Assembly (NCBI RefSeq): GCF_003545805.1
Contig: NZ_NMQR01000013.1
Coordinates: forward strand, 1 to 64,000
Source: Photorhabdus sp. CRCIA-P01
GTDB lineage: Bacteria; Pseudomonadota; Gammaproteobacteria; Enterobacterales; Enterobacteriaceae
Direction: 5' to 3'
DNA: 64,000 nt
Of the stretch, positions 10,093 through 18,337 are shown in pieces. Position numbers and translations under genes: made by a program. Below the pieces are notes generated by a model that was not told the DNA's origin, did not search any database, and saw nothing but the letters and a program-made list of their open reading frames with translations. Position 1 is the first letter of the stretch, and every line of letters begins with the position of its first letter.

Positions 10093-11310
10093 ATGAGTGC
10101 ATTACTTCCGGGTTGGAAACGCAAAACGGCTTTATTTTTATCAGCTCAAACAATTTCTTTGCTAGGTTCTTCCATTGTCCAGTTCTCTATTGTCTGGTAT
10201 ATCACCCTAAGTACTTCATCGGGAGAAATGCTGGCTATTTCGGTACTCTGTGCATTTCTTCCTCAGGTATTGATCTCTTTATTTGCCGGTGTTTGGGCGG
10301 ATACTTATAACCGTAAGTGGCTCAGTATTGCCTCTGATGCGTTAATTGCATTAGTAACGCTTGGCTTGGCTATCTCTTTTATGCTCGGATTTAAGAGTCT
10401 TGAGCTGTTATTTGTCGCACTGATTGTCCGTTCATTGGGAACGGGCATCCAGATGCCGGCAGTTAATGCTATTATTCCGCAACTCGTTCCGAAAGAGAAA
10501 TTACTACGGGTTAATGGTATTAATGCTTCTTTGACTTCACTGATGATGCTGGCATCTCCAGCTATCAGTGGCTTTTTGTACTCTCAGACTTCGATGGAAA
10601 ATATTTTTTTAGTAGACGTAACGACTGCCATTATCGGCATTAGTATTGTTGCGTTTATTCCTATTCCCAAAGTTGTTTCTGGTTCCATGCCGGATAATAA
10701 ATTTCAGGCAATCTTAGCGGGTTTCCGTTATCTGCAAGAGAATAAATTAATCAGAAATCTTTTGATTTTTTTGATTTGTGTCTGCTTTTTGATTAGTCCG
10801 GCTGCATTTTTGACACCTTTATTAGTTAATAGGACATTTGGGGAAGAGCCGTGGCGTTTAGCCATTAATGAAATGACATTTAGTGCCGGCGCGGTTTTAG
10901 GAGGATTGCTGATTTCTTTCTGGAGTGAATATAAAAATAAAATGCGTATAACAGCGGTAGCTTGCGCGTTGTTTGGCATATTTATGATCGCTCTTGGTAA
11001 TGCCTATTGGTTCCCACTTTATCTAGTATTCAATGTTTTTTTAGGCATGGTAACACCTTGTTTTAACGCACCGATAACAGCAGTTTTTCAGGAAAGAGTC
11101 GAACCTGAGATGATGGGCAGGGTATTCAGTTTAGTTCAGATCGCTTTGTCCTGTTCTTTGCCATTAGGTATGGTGTTGTTTGGCCCAATTGCTGACTATA
11201 TTAATATTCAAACTCTTTTGATGATATCTGGTGGATTGATATTACTGACTGGCGGGCTATTTTTTATCTTTAACGGAGAAGGTAGCCGAGAAAGTAGCAG
11301 AGCGGTTTAA
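10093..11310 (+). CDS. MFS efflux transporter, Mef/EntS-like
   Basis: This 405-aa integral membrane protein has about 12 hydrophobic segments. It starts WKRKTALFLSAQTISLLGSS and has the MFS motif A equivalent in the loop after helix 2 (GVWADTYNRKW, about residues 69-79). Overall it resembles the macrolide-efflux MefA/MefE and enterobactin-exporter branch (PALN/PAVNAIIPQLVP, FQERVEPEMMGRVFSL). It probably exports a drug or secondary metabolite by proton antiport; the substrate is unknown. It follows the PfkB kinase in the same direction, with an AAGGGGCG ribosome-binding site. Confidence 0.85.
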   Translation: MSALLPGWKRKTALFLSAQTISLLGSSIVQFSIVWYITLSTSSGEMLAISVLCAFLPQVLISLFAGVWADTYNRKWLSIASDALIALVTLGLAISFMLGFKSLELLFVALIVRSLGTGIQMPAVNAIIPQLVPKEKLLRVNGINASLTSLMMLASPAISGFLYSQTSMENIFLVDVTTAIIGISIVAFIPIPKVVSGSMPDNKFQAILAGFRYLQENKLIRNLLIFLICVCFLISPAAFLTPLLVNRTFGEEPWRLAINEMTFSAGAVLGGLLISFWSEYKNKMRITAVACALFGIFMIALGNAYWFPLYLVFNVFLGMVTPCFNAPITAVFQERVEPEMMGRVFSLVQIALSCSLPLGMVLFGPIADYINIQTLLMISGGLILLTGGLFFIFNGEGSRESSRAV

Positions 11311-11523
11311 AATGGGGCAATGGTTTTCTACCAACAAAATAGCGCCATCTTCGGTAGATGACCATTGCGCCATGTAACCTTCACGGTATCTTATAGCAAC
11401 CAGCCGTTCGACTCGCTCTTGTAGACGGGTTGCTCCATTCATGAGTTGGACATTCGCAAGTGATGATACCCATCGTGATTGCACTGACTTTGGTGGGATT
11501 TGGTTTTGGCTGGCCGCATTTGC
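11311..11523 (-). pseudogene. Remnant of a COG2345-type helix-turn-helix regulator
   Basis: On the minus strand the frame reads RLQERVERLVAIRYREGYMA, then about 15 residues later LLVENHCPI. This order (RGYMA-type helix, then VE-x-HCPI) is the effector-side C-terminal domain of ArsR-like regulators of the COG2345 group. The frame is closed by a stop at 11524-11526, so the DNA-binding N-terminus is missing. The conserved Cys-rich C-terminal end is replaced by sequence antisense to the transporter gene. It is a broken gene, perhaps once the regulator of the adjacent exporter. Confidence 0.55.
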
Positions 11524-11642
11524 TCACTTGCATATTATAGGTTTCATCAGATGGGGATAAAGATATTGCTGGTGCTGTTTACGGCGTGGAGAGCAGCTAA
11601 GATTAGGTTGGTGGCTGAGTAGTTCTATTTTATGGCTCATGA

Positions 11643-11739
11643 TGTCGACGTTTGTTGATGACACGTCGATGTTTTCTTGATTTTTCGACTTATGATTTCC
11701 GTATGTCGATTCCATCGACATATTGCTAGTACATGTCGA
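11643..11739. repeat. Cluster of GTCGA motifs with a perfect palindrome
   Basis: Within 100 bases TGTCGA or its complement occurs repeatedly (11643, 11704, 11715-11720, 11734, with near copies CGTCGA and TTCGAC between). TGTCGAT-TCC-ATCGACA at 11704-11720 is a perfect 7-bp inverted repeat. This looks like an operator or iteron cluster; no neighbouring binding protein is identified. Confidence 0.4.
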
Positions 11740-11779
11740 AAAAAATAGGAAATATAAACATGACATGGCAGCCCGATGC

Positions 11780-12652
11780 GCCTTTTAATGCTATTACTGA
11801 CATACAACGATAAAAAGCTAAAAGTAATTTGCAGAAGTAACCCATCAGAGGGGATCCAGAAAGGATTAGGGATAGGATGTCCCAGATCTATTGCTTGTTG
11901 TACACGCTGGTTATACTCAATTAGGCTATGTACTCCAAGCGCTGATATCAGTTTACAACGCCGCTTCATCTCATTGAGGAACCAGTGTAACGCGTGAACA
12001 GCCTCTTCCGTATTGTTAATGACTCTTGTTAGTGAATGGGGTAGTTTTTCGTAAACTGAAAGTTCCAACATGTTCGTATCAATCATGATAAAGCGAACGT
12101 CTATAGGAGTGGCTTTGTACAGTAAGCTAAGAATCATGGCATGAATAAACGTAGACTTACCCGATCCTGTAGCTCCCCGATTAACAAGTGTTGCATATCA
12201 GTCAGAGTTGTAATGACGGGGTTTCCAGAAATATCTTTGCCCAAAGCGATTGCCAGATGAGAATCGATTTCTTTAAATTGAGCGTAATCTAACACAGTAC
12301 GCAGATAGACAGTATCACGACAATTTCTAAGCACATTTAAGCCAATATAGGGTGTCCCCGGTATGACTGGCACAATCTGTATAGCAGATGCAGAAAGTGA
12401 GCGTGTTATATCGTGAGATAAATTAATAATCTGGGAAACTTTAACGCCGGATGCTAGAAGTAAATCAAAATGAATATACGTTGGTCCTGGAGATATATTT
12501 TCTACATTGACCATGATGTCATAAGCAGCCAGGCATGACTCTATTGCTTCAGCCATTTTAGCTAGTTCTAAACCGGCTACCTGAGGTACACTTATAGGCG
12601 GAGAGAGTAATAAATCAAATGTTGGAAATTTATTTATCATAGTGTTAGGCAT
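11780..12652 (-). pseudogene. Frameshifted and truncated second FtsK-like DNA translocase
   Basis: The first part (12652 down to about 12180) matches the FtsK segment just before the motor: FDLLLSPP, then SPGPTYIHFDLLLASGVKV, then IPGTPYIGL and TVYLRTVLDYAQF. The Walker A text GATGSGKST is present at 12153-12176 but in another frame, so one base has been lost just before it. The second frame continues MILSLLYKATPIDVRFIMID and ELSVYEKLPHSLTRV, to the equivalent of IPDPYWKPGD near 11860. Beyond that the match ends, so Walker B, the rest of the motor and the gamma domain are gone. It is a degraded paralogue; the chromosomal ftsK itself is not in the window. Confidence 0.85.
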
Positions 12653-12965
12653 AAATTCCTCTGCTCTGGCATGCAGGAAACTCTACTATAATCTAGAGAG
12701 CATTCAAGATATTGTGTCGCTTAAAAATTTCTTACAATAAGTATAGTCACTTCGTCGGTATGACCTTAAAAATAAGTAGCTACTGAGACAATGGTAAATT
12801 TTAACAGCATAACTAATTGATATTTGTTAATTATGCTAATTATTCATGATTTTTGTACTTAGGGAAGTGAGGGTTGTAGCTTTTTCAAATAAGAGCAACA
12901 CTATAGATCTTTTAACTGATTGGGGGTAACTTATCAGGATGATTATAGTGCGATGGTGATGAAAT
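12653..12965. other. Intergenic region upstream of the unknown gene
   Basis: AT-rich and without a gene-like frame. It lies between the divergent ftsK-like remnant and the 316-aa gene and probably holds the promoter of the latter. No repeat or strong hairpin was seen. Confidence 0.4.
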
Positions 12966-13916
12966 ATGTCTTTGGATGTGGCTTATAGCATTGAATTAGA
13001 TGAGTATGTCGACCCTGATCGAGCTTATGATTTGTATTGGTCTGGATTAATTACTAATAAAAAATTATTTATGTGTCCTGGCGAAAATTGTTTTGCACAG
13101 GTTACTTGTGCAAATCTTGATGAAGATATGCAGAACATGCGTGTAGTTCCTCATTATCGCATTTATGGTAAACATCATCCTAATTGTGAAATAGAGAGAA
13201 AAGTTCCGCTTAAGATATTAAGTGTCATTGAAAATGCTAAGCAAGGGGAGAAAAAGACACTTGATAAGTCGATAGTTGATTCTTTTATACTCCATCGTCC
13301 GGATAGTTATTATGAATCTAAGAAAAAGGATGATAATAAAAATCATGGAAATGAGCAGAATAAATATCTATCAAAGTCATATGCTCTTAATCTGAAGGAA
13401 ATCGGCAATATAGGGAAAGTCTATTCAGTTAGAACTATCGTAAGCCGTTATATAAGGTATATTAAGGATGATACGTTAATGAATAGGAAGTTGAATATAT
13501 CTGGAATGGATATACCATATTCTGGGGTATTTAAATGTATTTGGGAGCAGAAAATAGATTTGTTGCCAGAGTATGGAATTATATATTATGGTTGGGCTTA
13601 TATTGATAAATATGAAGGTAGAGGATATCGTATTAAATTTAAAAAAAGGATAAAAAACTCACATGGTGAATTACTACAAACAACTTGTTTTATATCCCAA
13701 AAGCTAATAGATAAATATCATGTAAAAAAACTTGTCATCAAGAGGTTGTCAAAAATAATACAGATACAAAAATCCACAGCATTTGTTTTTATTTATGGAC
13801 GGCCTAAAATAGTTAGATCTAAAACCAATAACAAAGAGCATGTTAATTTCTATGTTGATAATTTAGACTATATTGATATTAATGTGGACACTCCTCTTCC
13901 TAAAAGGAAAGTTTAA
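12966..13916 (+). CDS. Unknown protein with a CoiA-like Cys/His cluster
   Basis: I do not recognise this 316-aa protein. Its N-terminal 80 residues contain MCPGENC (Cys at about 38 and 43), then PHYRIYGKHHPNCE (His at about 62, 69, 70 and Cys 73). This CPxxxC...H...HxxC spacing is like the zinc-ribbon/HxH segment at the start of CoiA-type nuclease-family proteins. Residues 100-140 are charged and low-complexity (KKKDDNKNHGNEQN), and the remainder is Lys/Tyr/Ile-rich with predicted alternating strands. It is more AT-rich than its neighbours, suggesting transfer. No partner gene is evident; it lies between two inactivated genes. Confidence 0.6.
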   Translation: MSLDVAYSIELDEYVDPDRAYDLYWSGLITNKKLFMCPGENCFAQVTCANLDEDMQNMRVVPHYRIYGKHHPNCEIERKVPLKILSVIENAKQGEKKTLDKSIVDSFILHRPDSYYESKKKDDNKNHGNEQNKYLSKSYALNLKEIGNIGKVYSVRTIVSRYIRYIKDDTLMNRKLNISGMDIPYSGVFKCIWEQKIDLLPEYGIIYYGWAYIDKYEGRGYRIKFKKRIKNSHGELLQTTCFISQKLIDKYHVKKLVIKRLSKIIQIQKSTAFVFIYGRPKIVRSKTNNKEHVNFYVDNLDYIDINVDTPLPKRKV

Positions 13917-13943
13917 ATTTAAGTACGGGAAAAACAGGGTTAC

Positions 13944-14135
13944 TTAGCTAAGTGAGTCAATATTTTCTACCAGCTCCCGTAAATACTGCGCTAACTGGCT
14001 AACGTTTTTCTCACCAGTAGCGGCATCTACAATCAGATTTTCTAGTGTATTGTCGTTATTAAAGATATGTATGCCATTACGATGAAGTATATGATCGTGG
14101 AATGCGATAATTTCCTGCGCATTTACCCAAATCAT
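13944..14135 (-). pseudogene. Doc-type toxin with internal deletion of the Fic motif
   Basis: The 63-aa product begins like Doc (VNAQEIIAFHDHILHRNG, the substrate-side first helix) and ends like Doc (LENLIVDAATGEKNVSQLA, then LRELVENI). The family is about 125 aa. The missing middle contains the catalytic HxFxDANKR motif, so the protein cannot phosphorylate EF-Tu. The junction lies at HRNG, a text that also occurs before the C-terminal segment in Doc proteins, suggesting deletion between short repeats. Its ATG overlaps the stop of the upstream antitoxin gene (ATGA), the normal phd-doc arrangement. Confidence 0.75.
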
Positions 14136-14353
14136 CGGTCAGTCAACGCCTCTACAGTATGTCCGTGGCACTGTATAATGTGATCAAACTCGGCATCCAG
14201 TTTAGCATTTCGATAAGCCTCATATTCAGCTTTGCTGATTACCGCAGCAGCGCTGCCGTTCCTACGGGTGATTTCAACCGACTCACCGTTGACGGCTGTG
14301 TCCAACACAGCTGAAATATTCTCTCTGGCTTGGGTTGATATATATGTGCGTAT
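14132..14353 (-). CDS. Phd/YefM-family antitoxin with apparent ATA start
   Basis: The 73-aa reading frame is RTYISTQARENISAVLD and onward, including VEITRRNGSAAAVIS and YEAYRN, the N-terminal DNA-binding fold of Phd/YefM antitoxins. In the position where relatives have ATG (the family starts MRTIS-like) there is ATA at 14351-14353, 6 bases after a strong AGGAGA. No ATG, GTG or TTG is available before the conserved text. Either AUA is used weakly or the gene is off after a G-to-A change. The C terminus, which would wrap the toxin, is present. It overlaps the truncated doc gene. Confidence 0.7.
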   Translation of the reverse strand: MRTYISTQARENISAVLDTAVNGESVEITRRNGSAAAVISKAEYEAYRNAKLDAEFDHIIQCHGHTVEALTDR

Positions 14354-14369
14354 GTTGTTTCTCCTAAAA

Positions 14370-14388
14370 TGTACATGTTAAACGTACA
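14370..14388. promoter_or_regulatory. Candidate Phd/YefM operator
   Basis: TGTAC (14370-14374) and GTACA (14384-14388) form an inverted repeat with a 9-base spacer directly upstream of the antitoxin ribosome-binding site. TGTACA-type cores are the known YefM operator sequence, so autorepression at this site is plausible. Confidence 0.5.
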
Positions 14389-14584
14389 CTTAAATTGCAT
14401 ATTATTCAATCAGCCAAAAGGATGAAGCATCAATAATGGAACTGCTATAGCTGTACAAATTTTACAATTAGCACAGGTATAGTTTGTTCTGTCCGGGTTC
14501 TTAGCAAAGATTCTTCATTCCTTTATCCATGTTCGAATTGGTGTGTCTGTGAGTTTTCCGCTATATCCACTGGCGTTTCAAGAG

Positions 14585-14622
14585 GTGTACTTAAAACCTG
14601 ATAAGTGCTCTTTTAAGTACAC
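14585..14622. repeat. 12-bp perfect inverted repeat between the antitoxin locus and yicC
   Basis: GTGTACTTAAAA at 14585-14596 pairs perfectly with TTTTAAGTACAC at 14611-14622 across a 14-base loop. It lies just downstream of the yicC stop. The stem's A/T end could act as a terminator for yicC, or, because it also contains TGTAC, as a second binding site for the antitoxin. Confidence 0.5.
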
Positions 14623-14661
14623 TAGAAACATGCGTTGGATTTTATGAGTCAGTATGAAAAC

Positions 14662-15525
14662 TTACTCAATATTCTGAATCTGCTCTCTCATCTGCTCGAT
14701 TAGCACCTTCAATTCAATAGCTGAATTAGTGATATCGGCGTTGATAGATTTGGAGGCAAGCGTATTAGATTCGCGGTTGAATTCCTGCATCATAAAATCT
14801 AGGCGGCGGCCGACGGCTTCTTTTTTCTTTAGAATATTGCGGGTTTCTTTGACGTGGGCATCAAGGCGCTCTAACTCTTCTGCCACATCAAGACGTTGAG
14901 CCAGTAAAACTAACTCTTGCTCAAGACGGTTATTTTCAAGCTGTACCTGTGCTTCTTCTAGTTTGGTTTGCAGGCGTTCCCGTTGCCATTGCATGATTTC
15001 AGGCATCTGTTGGCGAACTTTACTGACTTCTTCGGTCACCGCGTCCAAACGTTGTTCAATCATAATTTTGAGTGCATTGCCTTCGGCTTCACGGCTTTGA
15101 ATAAAGGCATCCAGTGTTGTATCCAGCTCTTTCAATAATTGAGTGCTGATAGCATCTAAGTCTTGCTCTTCTGCTGCCATAACGCCAGGCCAACGCAGAA
15201 TATCAACCGGATTGATTTCACCTTCGTTGCTCTGCTGCTTGACCCAGCTCGCCGCATTGACTAGCTGTTTTGCTAAAGTTTCATTCAGGATAAGTTCGCC
15301 TTGAGTGCATGAGTCCAGGTCAAAACGTAGGTTGCACTCAACTTTTCCGCGAGTCAGACGGGAACGAATCCGTTCACGAATCACCGGTTCCAAGCTTCTG
15401 AATTGTTCTGGTAGGCGGATATAAGTCTCTAAATAACGCTGATTAACCGAGCGCAGTTCCCAAGCTGCATTTCCCCATTTGCTTTTGATATCTCGCCGTG
15501 CAAAAGCAGTCATACTACGGATCAT
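14662..15525 (-). CDS. yicC: YicC-family endoribonuclease
   Basis: The 287-aa product, from the ATG at 15525, begins MIRSMTAFARRD exactly as the family does. An in-frame upstream start (15546) would add seven unmatched residues. The N-terminal domain (to about residue 160) and the C-terminal DUF1732 domain are complete. The latter ends with VGRRLDFMMQEFNRE, then LKVLIEQMREQIQNIE. E. coli YicC has been described as a ribonuclease acting on small RNAs such as RyhB. It is divergent from rph, the conserved enterobacterial order. Confidence 0.95.
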   Translation of the reverse strand: MIRSMTAFARRDIKSKWGNAAWELRSVNQRYLETYIRLPEQFRSLEPVIRERIRSRLTRGKVECNLRFDLDSCTQGELILNETLAKQLVNAASWVKQQSNEGEINPVDILRWPGVMAAEEQDLDAISTQLLKELDTTLDAFIQSREAEGNALKIMIEQRLDAVTEEVSKVRQQMPEIMQWQRERLQTKLEEAQVQLENNRLEQELVLLAQRLDVAEELERLDAHVKETRNILKKKEAVGRRLDFMMQEFNRESNTLASKSINADITNSAIELKVLIEQMREQIQNIE

Positions 15526-15650
15526 GATTCGTTCCCATTTAAACAAAAGATTAAGAGATTATAACGCTCGTTGTAGATGCAGGATAGGAATTAGCCCTGT
15601 TAGGCCGTATAATGCGCCCCCAATAATGATTTAACAACGGAGATAACACT

Positions 15651-16379
15651 ATGCGCCCAACAGGAAGAGCGGCAGAACAAGTGCGTCCTATCACTATAAC
15701 CCGTCATTATACTAAGCACGCGGAAGGTTCGGTTCTAGTAGAGTTTGGGGACACCAAAGTGTTATGTAATGCCTCCGTTGAAGAAGGCGTTCCTCGTTTC
15801 TTGAAAGGTCAGGGGCAGGGTTGGGTGACGGCGGAATATGGCATGTTACCGCGCTCTACTCATACCCGAAATGCTCGTGAAGCCGCCAAAGGCAAACAAG
15901 GCGGGCGCACGATGGAAATCCAACGTTTAATCGCTCGTTCGCTACGCGCTGCTGTTGATCTGAAAAAACTGGGTGAATACACCATTACACTGGATTGTGA
16001 TGTTATTCAGGCTGATGGCGGTACCCGTACAGCTTCTATTACTGGTGCTTGTGTCGCGCTAGTTGATGCATTAAATAAAATGGTTGAAGCAGGTAAGCTG
16101 AAAGAGAGTCCTCTGAAATCAATGGTTGCTGCGGTCTCTGTTGGCATTGTGGATGGTGAAGGTCGTTGTGATCTGGAATATGTGGAAGATTCCGCCGCTG
16201 AAACTGATATGAACGTCGTGATGATGGAAGATGGCCGGATGATTGAAGTGCAAGGCACTGCGGAAGGCGAGCCATTTAGTCATGATGAGTTGTTATCCTT
16301 ATTGGCCCTTGCCAAGGGAGGATTAGAGGATATTTTTGACGCGCAGAGAAATGCGTTAAAACAAAATGCATTAAAATAA
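15651..16379 (+). CDS. rph: RNase PH
   Basis: RNase PH is a phosphate-dependent 3'-to-5' exonuclease that trims tRNA precursors. The 242-aa protein starts [14 protein letters not shown] and has the RNase PH core: [20 protein letters not shown], then [14 protein letters not shown], with the phosphate-binding [11 protein letters not shown] near residue 123. A TATAAT at 15608-15613 lies 38 bases upstream. The protein is a few residues longer than the E. coli one at its repetitive C terminus (NALKQNALK). The gene leads into pyrE through an attenuator. Confidence 0.96.
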   Translation: MRPTGRAAEQVRPITITRHYTKHAEGSVLVEFGDTKVLCNASVEEGVPRFLKGQGQGWVTAEYGMLPRSTHTRNAREAAKGKQGGRTMEIQRLIARSLRAAVDLKKLGEYTITLDCDVIQADGGTRTASITGACVALVDALNKMVEAGKLKESPLKSMVAAVSVGIVDGEGRCDLEYVEDSAAETDMNVVMMEDGRMIEVQGTAEGEPFSHDELLSLLALAKGGLEDIFDAQRNALKQNALK

Positions 16380-16390
16380 TAAGTTGATCA

Positions 16391-16414
16391 GGCGACGTGA
16401 TAGTCGCCTTTTTT
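16391..16414 (+). terminator. rph-pyrE attenuator
   Basis: GGCGAC (16391-16396) and GTCGCC (16403-16408) form a GC stem with a 6-base loop, followed by six T. It lies 11 bases after the rph stop. In E. coli, translation of rph coupled to UTP-sensitive transcription controls read-through of this hairpin into pyrE. The layout is identical here. Confidence 0.9.
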
Positions 16415-16464
16415 ATGCCTGTTGTATGGCGGATAACCATGACCAAGAGAGAGGAGAGGCACCA

Positions 16465-17106
16465 ATGAAAGCCTATCAGCGCGAATTTATCGAGCTTGCG
16501 CTAAAAAAACAGGTACTGAAATTTGGGGAATTCACCCTGAAATCAGGACGTAAAAGCCCGTATTTTTTTAATGCCGGGCTGTTTAATACTGGGCGTGATT
16601 TGGCGTTAATCGGGCGTTTTTATGCAGCAGCATTGTTGGATAGCGGTATTCAGTGCGATTTGTTATTCGGGCCTGCTTACAAGGGGATTCCAATTGCAAC
16701 GACAACGGCGGTGGCATTGGCAGAGCATCATGATATTGATATGCCATATTGTTTTAACCGTAAGGAAGCTAAAGATCATGGTGAAGGTGGTACTTTGGTT
16801 GGTAGCCCACTTAAAGGCAATGTTGTTCTGGTTGATGATGTTATTACCGCAGGTACAGCTATCCGTGAATCGATGGAGATTATCAAGCAGCATAATGCGA
16901 CGCTTGCCGGCGTGATGATTTGTCTTGATCGTCAGGAACGTGGGAACGGTGAAATCTCGGCAATTCAGGAAGTTGAAAGGGATTATGGTTGCAAAGTGTC
17001 TTCTATTATTACCTTGAATGATTTGATTAATTATTTGGGGGAGCAGCCAGAGATGAAAGATCATCTGGGTGCAGTAAAAGCCTATCGTGCACAGTACGGT
17101 ATCTGA
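16465..17106 (+). CDS. pyrE: Orotate phosphoribosyltransferase
   Basis: PyrE joins orotate and PRPP to give orotidine monophosphate in pyrimidine synthesis. I start it at 16465, where GAGAGGAGAGG precedes ATG and the product begins [13 protein letters not shown] at the family length of 213 aa. A longer in-frame start at 16384 lies in the attenuator and is unlikely. The PRPP-binding motif [13 protein letters not shown] is at about residues 120-132 and the flexible-loop [10 protein letters not shown] at about 100-109. Expression is set by the attenuator upstream. Confidence 0.97.
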   Translation: MKAYQREFIELALKKQVLKFGEFTLKSGRKSPYFFNAGLFNTGRDLALIGRFYAAALLDSGIQCDLLFGPAYKGIPIATTTAVALAEHHDIDMPYCFNRKEAKDHGEGGTLVGSPLKGNVVLVDDVITAGTAIRESMEIIKQHNATLAGVMICLDRQERGNGEISAIQEVERDYGCKVSSIITLNDLINYLGEQPEMKDHLGAVKAYRAQYGI

Positions 17107-17118
17107 TAGATAAGCTTC

Positions 17119-17150
17119 AAAAAAAAGCCCTCGCCCAATAACGGGCGGGG
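17119..17150 (-). terminator. Intrinsic terminator downstream of slmA
   Basis: On the minus strand CGCCCG...CGGGCG-type GC stem (CGCCC at 17132-17136 with GGGCG at 17143-17147, extended by GAGGGC) is followed by eight T (17119-17126 read as A on plus). It follows the slmA stop and lacks a T tract in the plus direction. Confidence 0.75.
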
Positions 17151-17166
17151 TGAGTAGTAGAATAAC

Positions 17167-17766
17167 TTATTGTAACTGAGCCAGTAATAATGGCCAGCGT
17201 GCTTCAAATTCCTGTGTTGGACGATAGTGGAACTCAGAGCGTACAAAACGTGATAGCATCCCTTCACAAAATGCGAGTAACTGAGAAGCTAACAACGACT
17301 CATCATAACTGAAACCTTGCCCATCACGTAATTTTTTCTCTTTTAAAACCTGACGGATCTGTACTTCAATTCGTTCAAATAATTGATTTATTCGCCCTTG
17401 CAGTCGGTTTTGTTCAAACATCAGGGCATGACCTGTCATGATGCGGGTCAGACCCGGGTTTTTTTCTGAAAAACCCAAAATCAGGATCAATATCAGGCGA
17501 ATACGAGTTATGGTATCTTTTTCATCTTGCAGAATCAGGTTAATCCGTGAAATTAATGAGTCTTCAATAAACTCGATCAAGCTGTCAAACATCCGGGTTT
17601 TACTAGGAAAATGCCGGTATAGGGCAGCTTCAGAAACGCCTACGTTGGCGGCTAGTTTGGCGGTAGTGATTCGATGGCTACCGTCACTGGATTGCAACAT
17701 ATGCGCCAGCGCTTGCAAGATCTCCTCGCGTCTGTTTCTTTTCTTCGTATTTTCGTTTTCTGCCAT
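17167..17766 (-). CDS. slmA: Nucleoid occlusion factor SlmA
   Basis: SlmA binds specific chromosomal sites and blocks FtsZ ring formation over the nucleoid. The 199-aa TetR-family protein starts at 17766 ([17 protein letters not shown]). A start at 17805 would add 13 hydrophobic residues absent from the family. The N-terminal helix-turn-helix spans about residues 30-52 ([20 protein letters not shown]). The C-terminal dimer/FtsZ-binding domain is complete, ending [11 protein letters not shown]. It lies downstream of dut in the same direction, as in related bacteria. Confidence 0.96.
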   Translation of the reverse strand: MAENENTKKRNRREEILQALAHMLQSSDGSHRITTAKLAANVGVSEAALYRHFPSKTRMFDSLIEFIEDSLISRINLILQDEKDTITRIRLILILILGFSEKNPGLTRIMTGHALMFEQNRLQGRINQLFERIEVQIRQVLKEKKLRDGQGFSYDESLLASQLLAFCEGMLSRFVRSEFHYRPTQEFEARWPLLLAQLQ

Positions 17767-17878
17767 GTCTGACAAGACCTTTGTTAAGAACAGCAAAACA
17801 AACAAATCAGTAATTCTTTGCTCAATGGTATTTTGAGCAAAGAATATGATATTAAATGGTATTAGGTTTTACAGAGAT

Positions 17879-18337
17879 TTATTGGCGACCGGAATGACCA
17901 AAACCGCCGCTGCCTCTTTTGCTGGCTTCAAAATCTTCCACCAGATTGAATTCAGCCTGGACGACGGGTACAAAAACCATCTGAGCGATACGTTCGCCGG
18001 GTTGGATAATGAAGGCTTTATCACCACGATTCCAGACGGAAACCATTAGCTGACCTTGGTAATCAGAATCGATCAAACCCACCAAATTACCCAGAACGAC
18101 GCCATGTTTATGTCCAAGACCTGAACGAGGCAGAATAACGGCCGCCAGTTGTTCATCGCCAATATGAATAGCAAGCCCGGTTGGAAGAAGCTCAGTTTGT
18201 CCTGGAACCAATTCTATCGCCTTGTCAAGGCAAGCCCGCAAATCTAAACCTGCGGAGCCAGGCGTGGCGTAAGTTGGTAAAGGAAATTCCTTCCCGATAC
18301 GTGGGTCAAGAATTTTAACATCGATTTTTTTCATCAT
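17879..18337 (-). CDS. dut: dUTP diphosphatase
   Basis: Dut hydrolyses dUTP to dUMP and diphosphate, keeping uracil out of DNA and feeding thymidylate synthesis. The 152-aa protein has all five trimeric-dUTPase motifs: [31 protein letters not shown] and the C-terminal [10 protein letters not shown] arm. It begins [12 protein letters not shown], so the second Met is an equal choice. Its first 23 bases overlap the 3' end of coaBC, indicating cotranscription as in E. coli. Confidence 0.97.
   Translation of the reverse strand: MMKKIDVKILDPRIGKEFPLPTYATPGSAGLDLRACLDKAIELVPGQTELLPTGLAIHIGDEQLAAVILPRSGLGHKHGVVLGNLVGLIDSDYQGQLMVSVWNRGDKAFIIQPGERIAQMVFVPVVQAEFNLVEDFEASKRGSGGFGHSGRQ

Noticed and set aside
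16384-16464. N-terminal extension of PyrE
   Set aside because: It would be read from inside the attenuator region and is absent from the family; the ATG at 16465 has the good ribosome-binding site.
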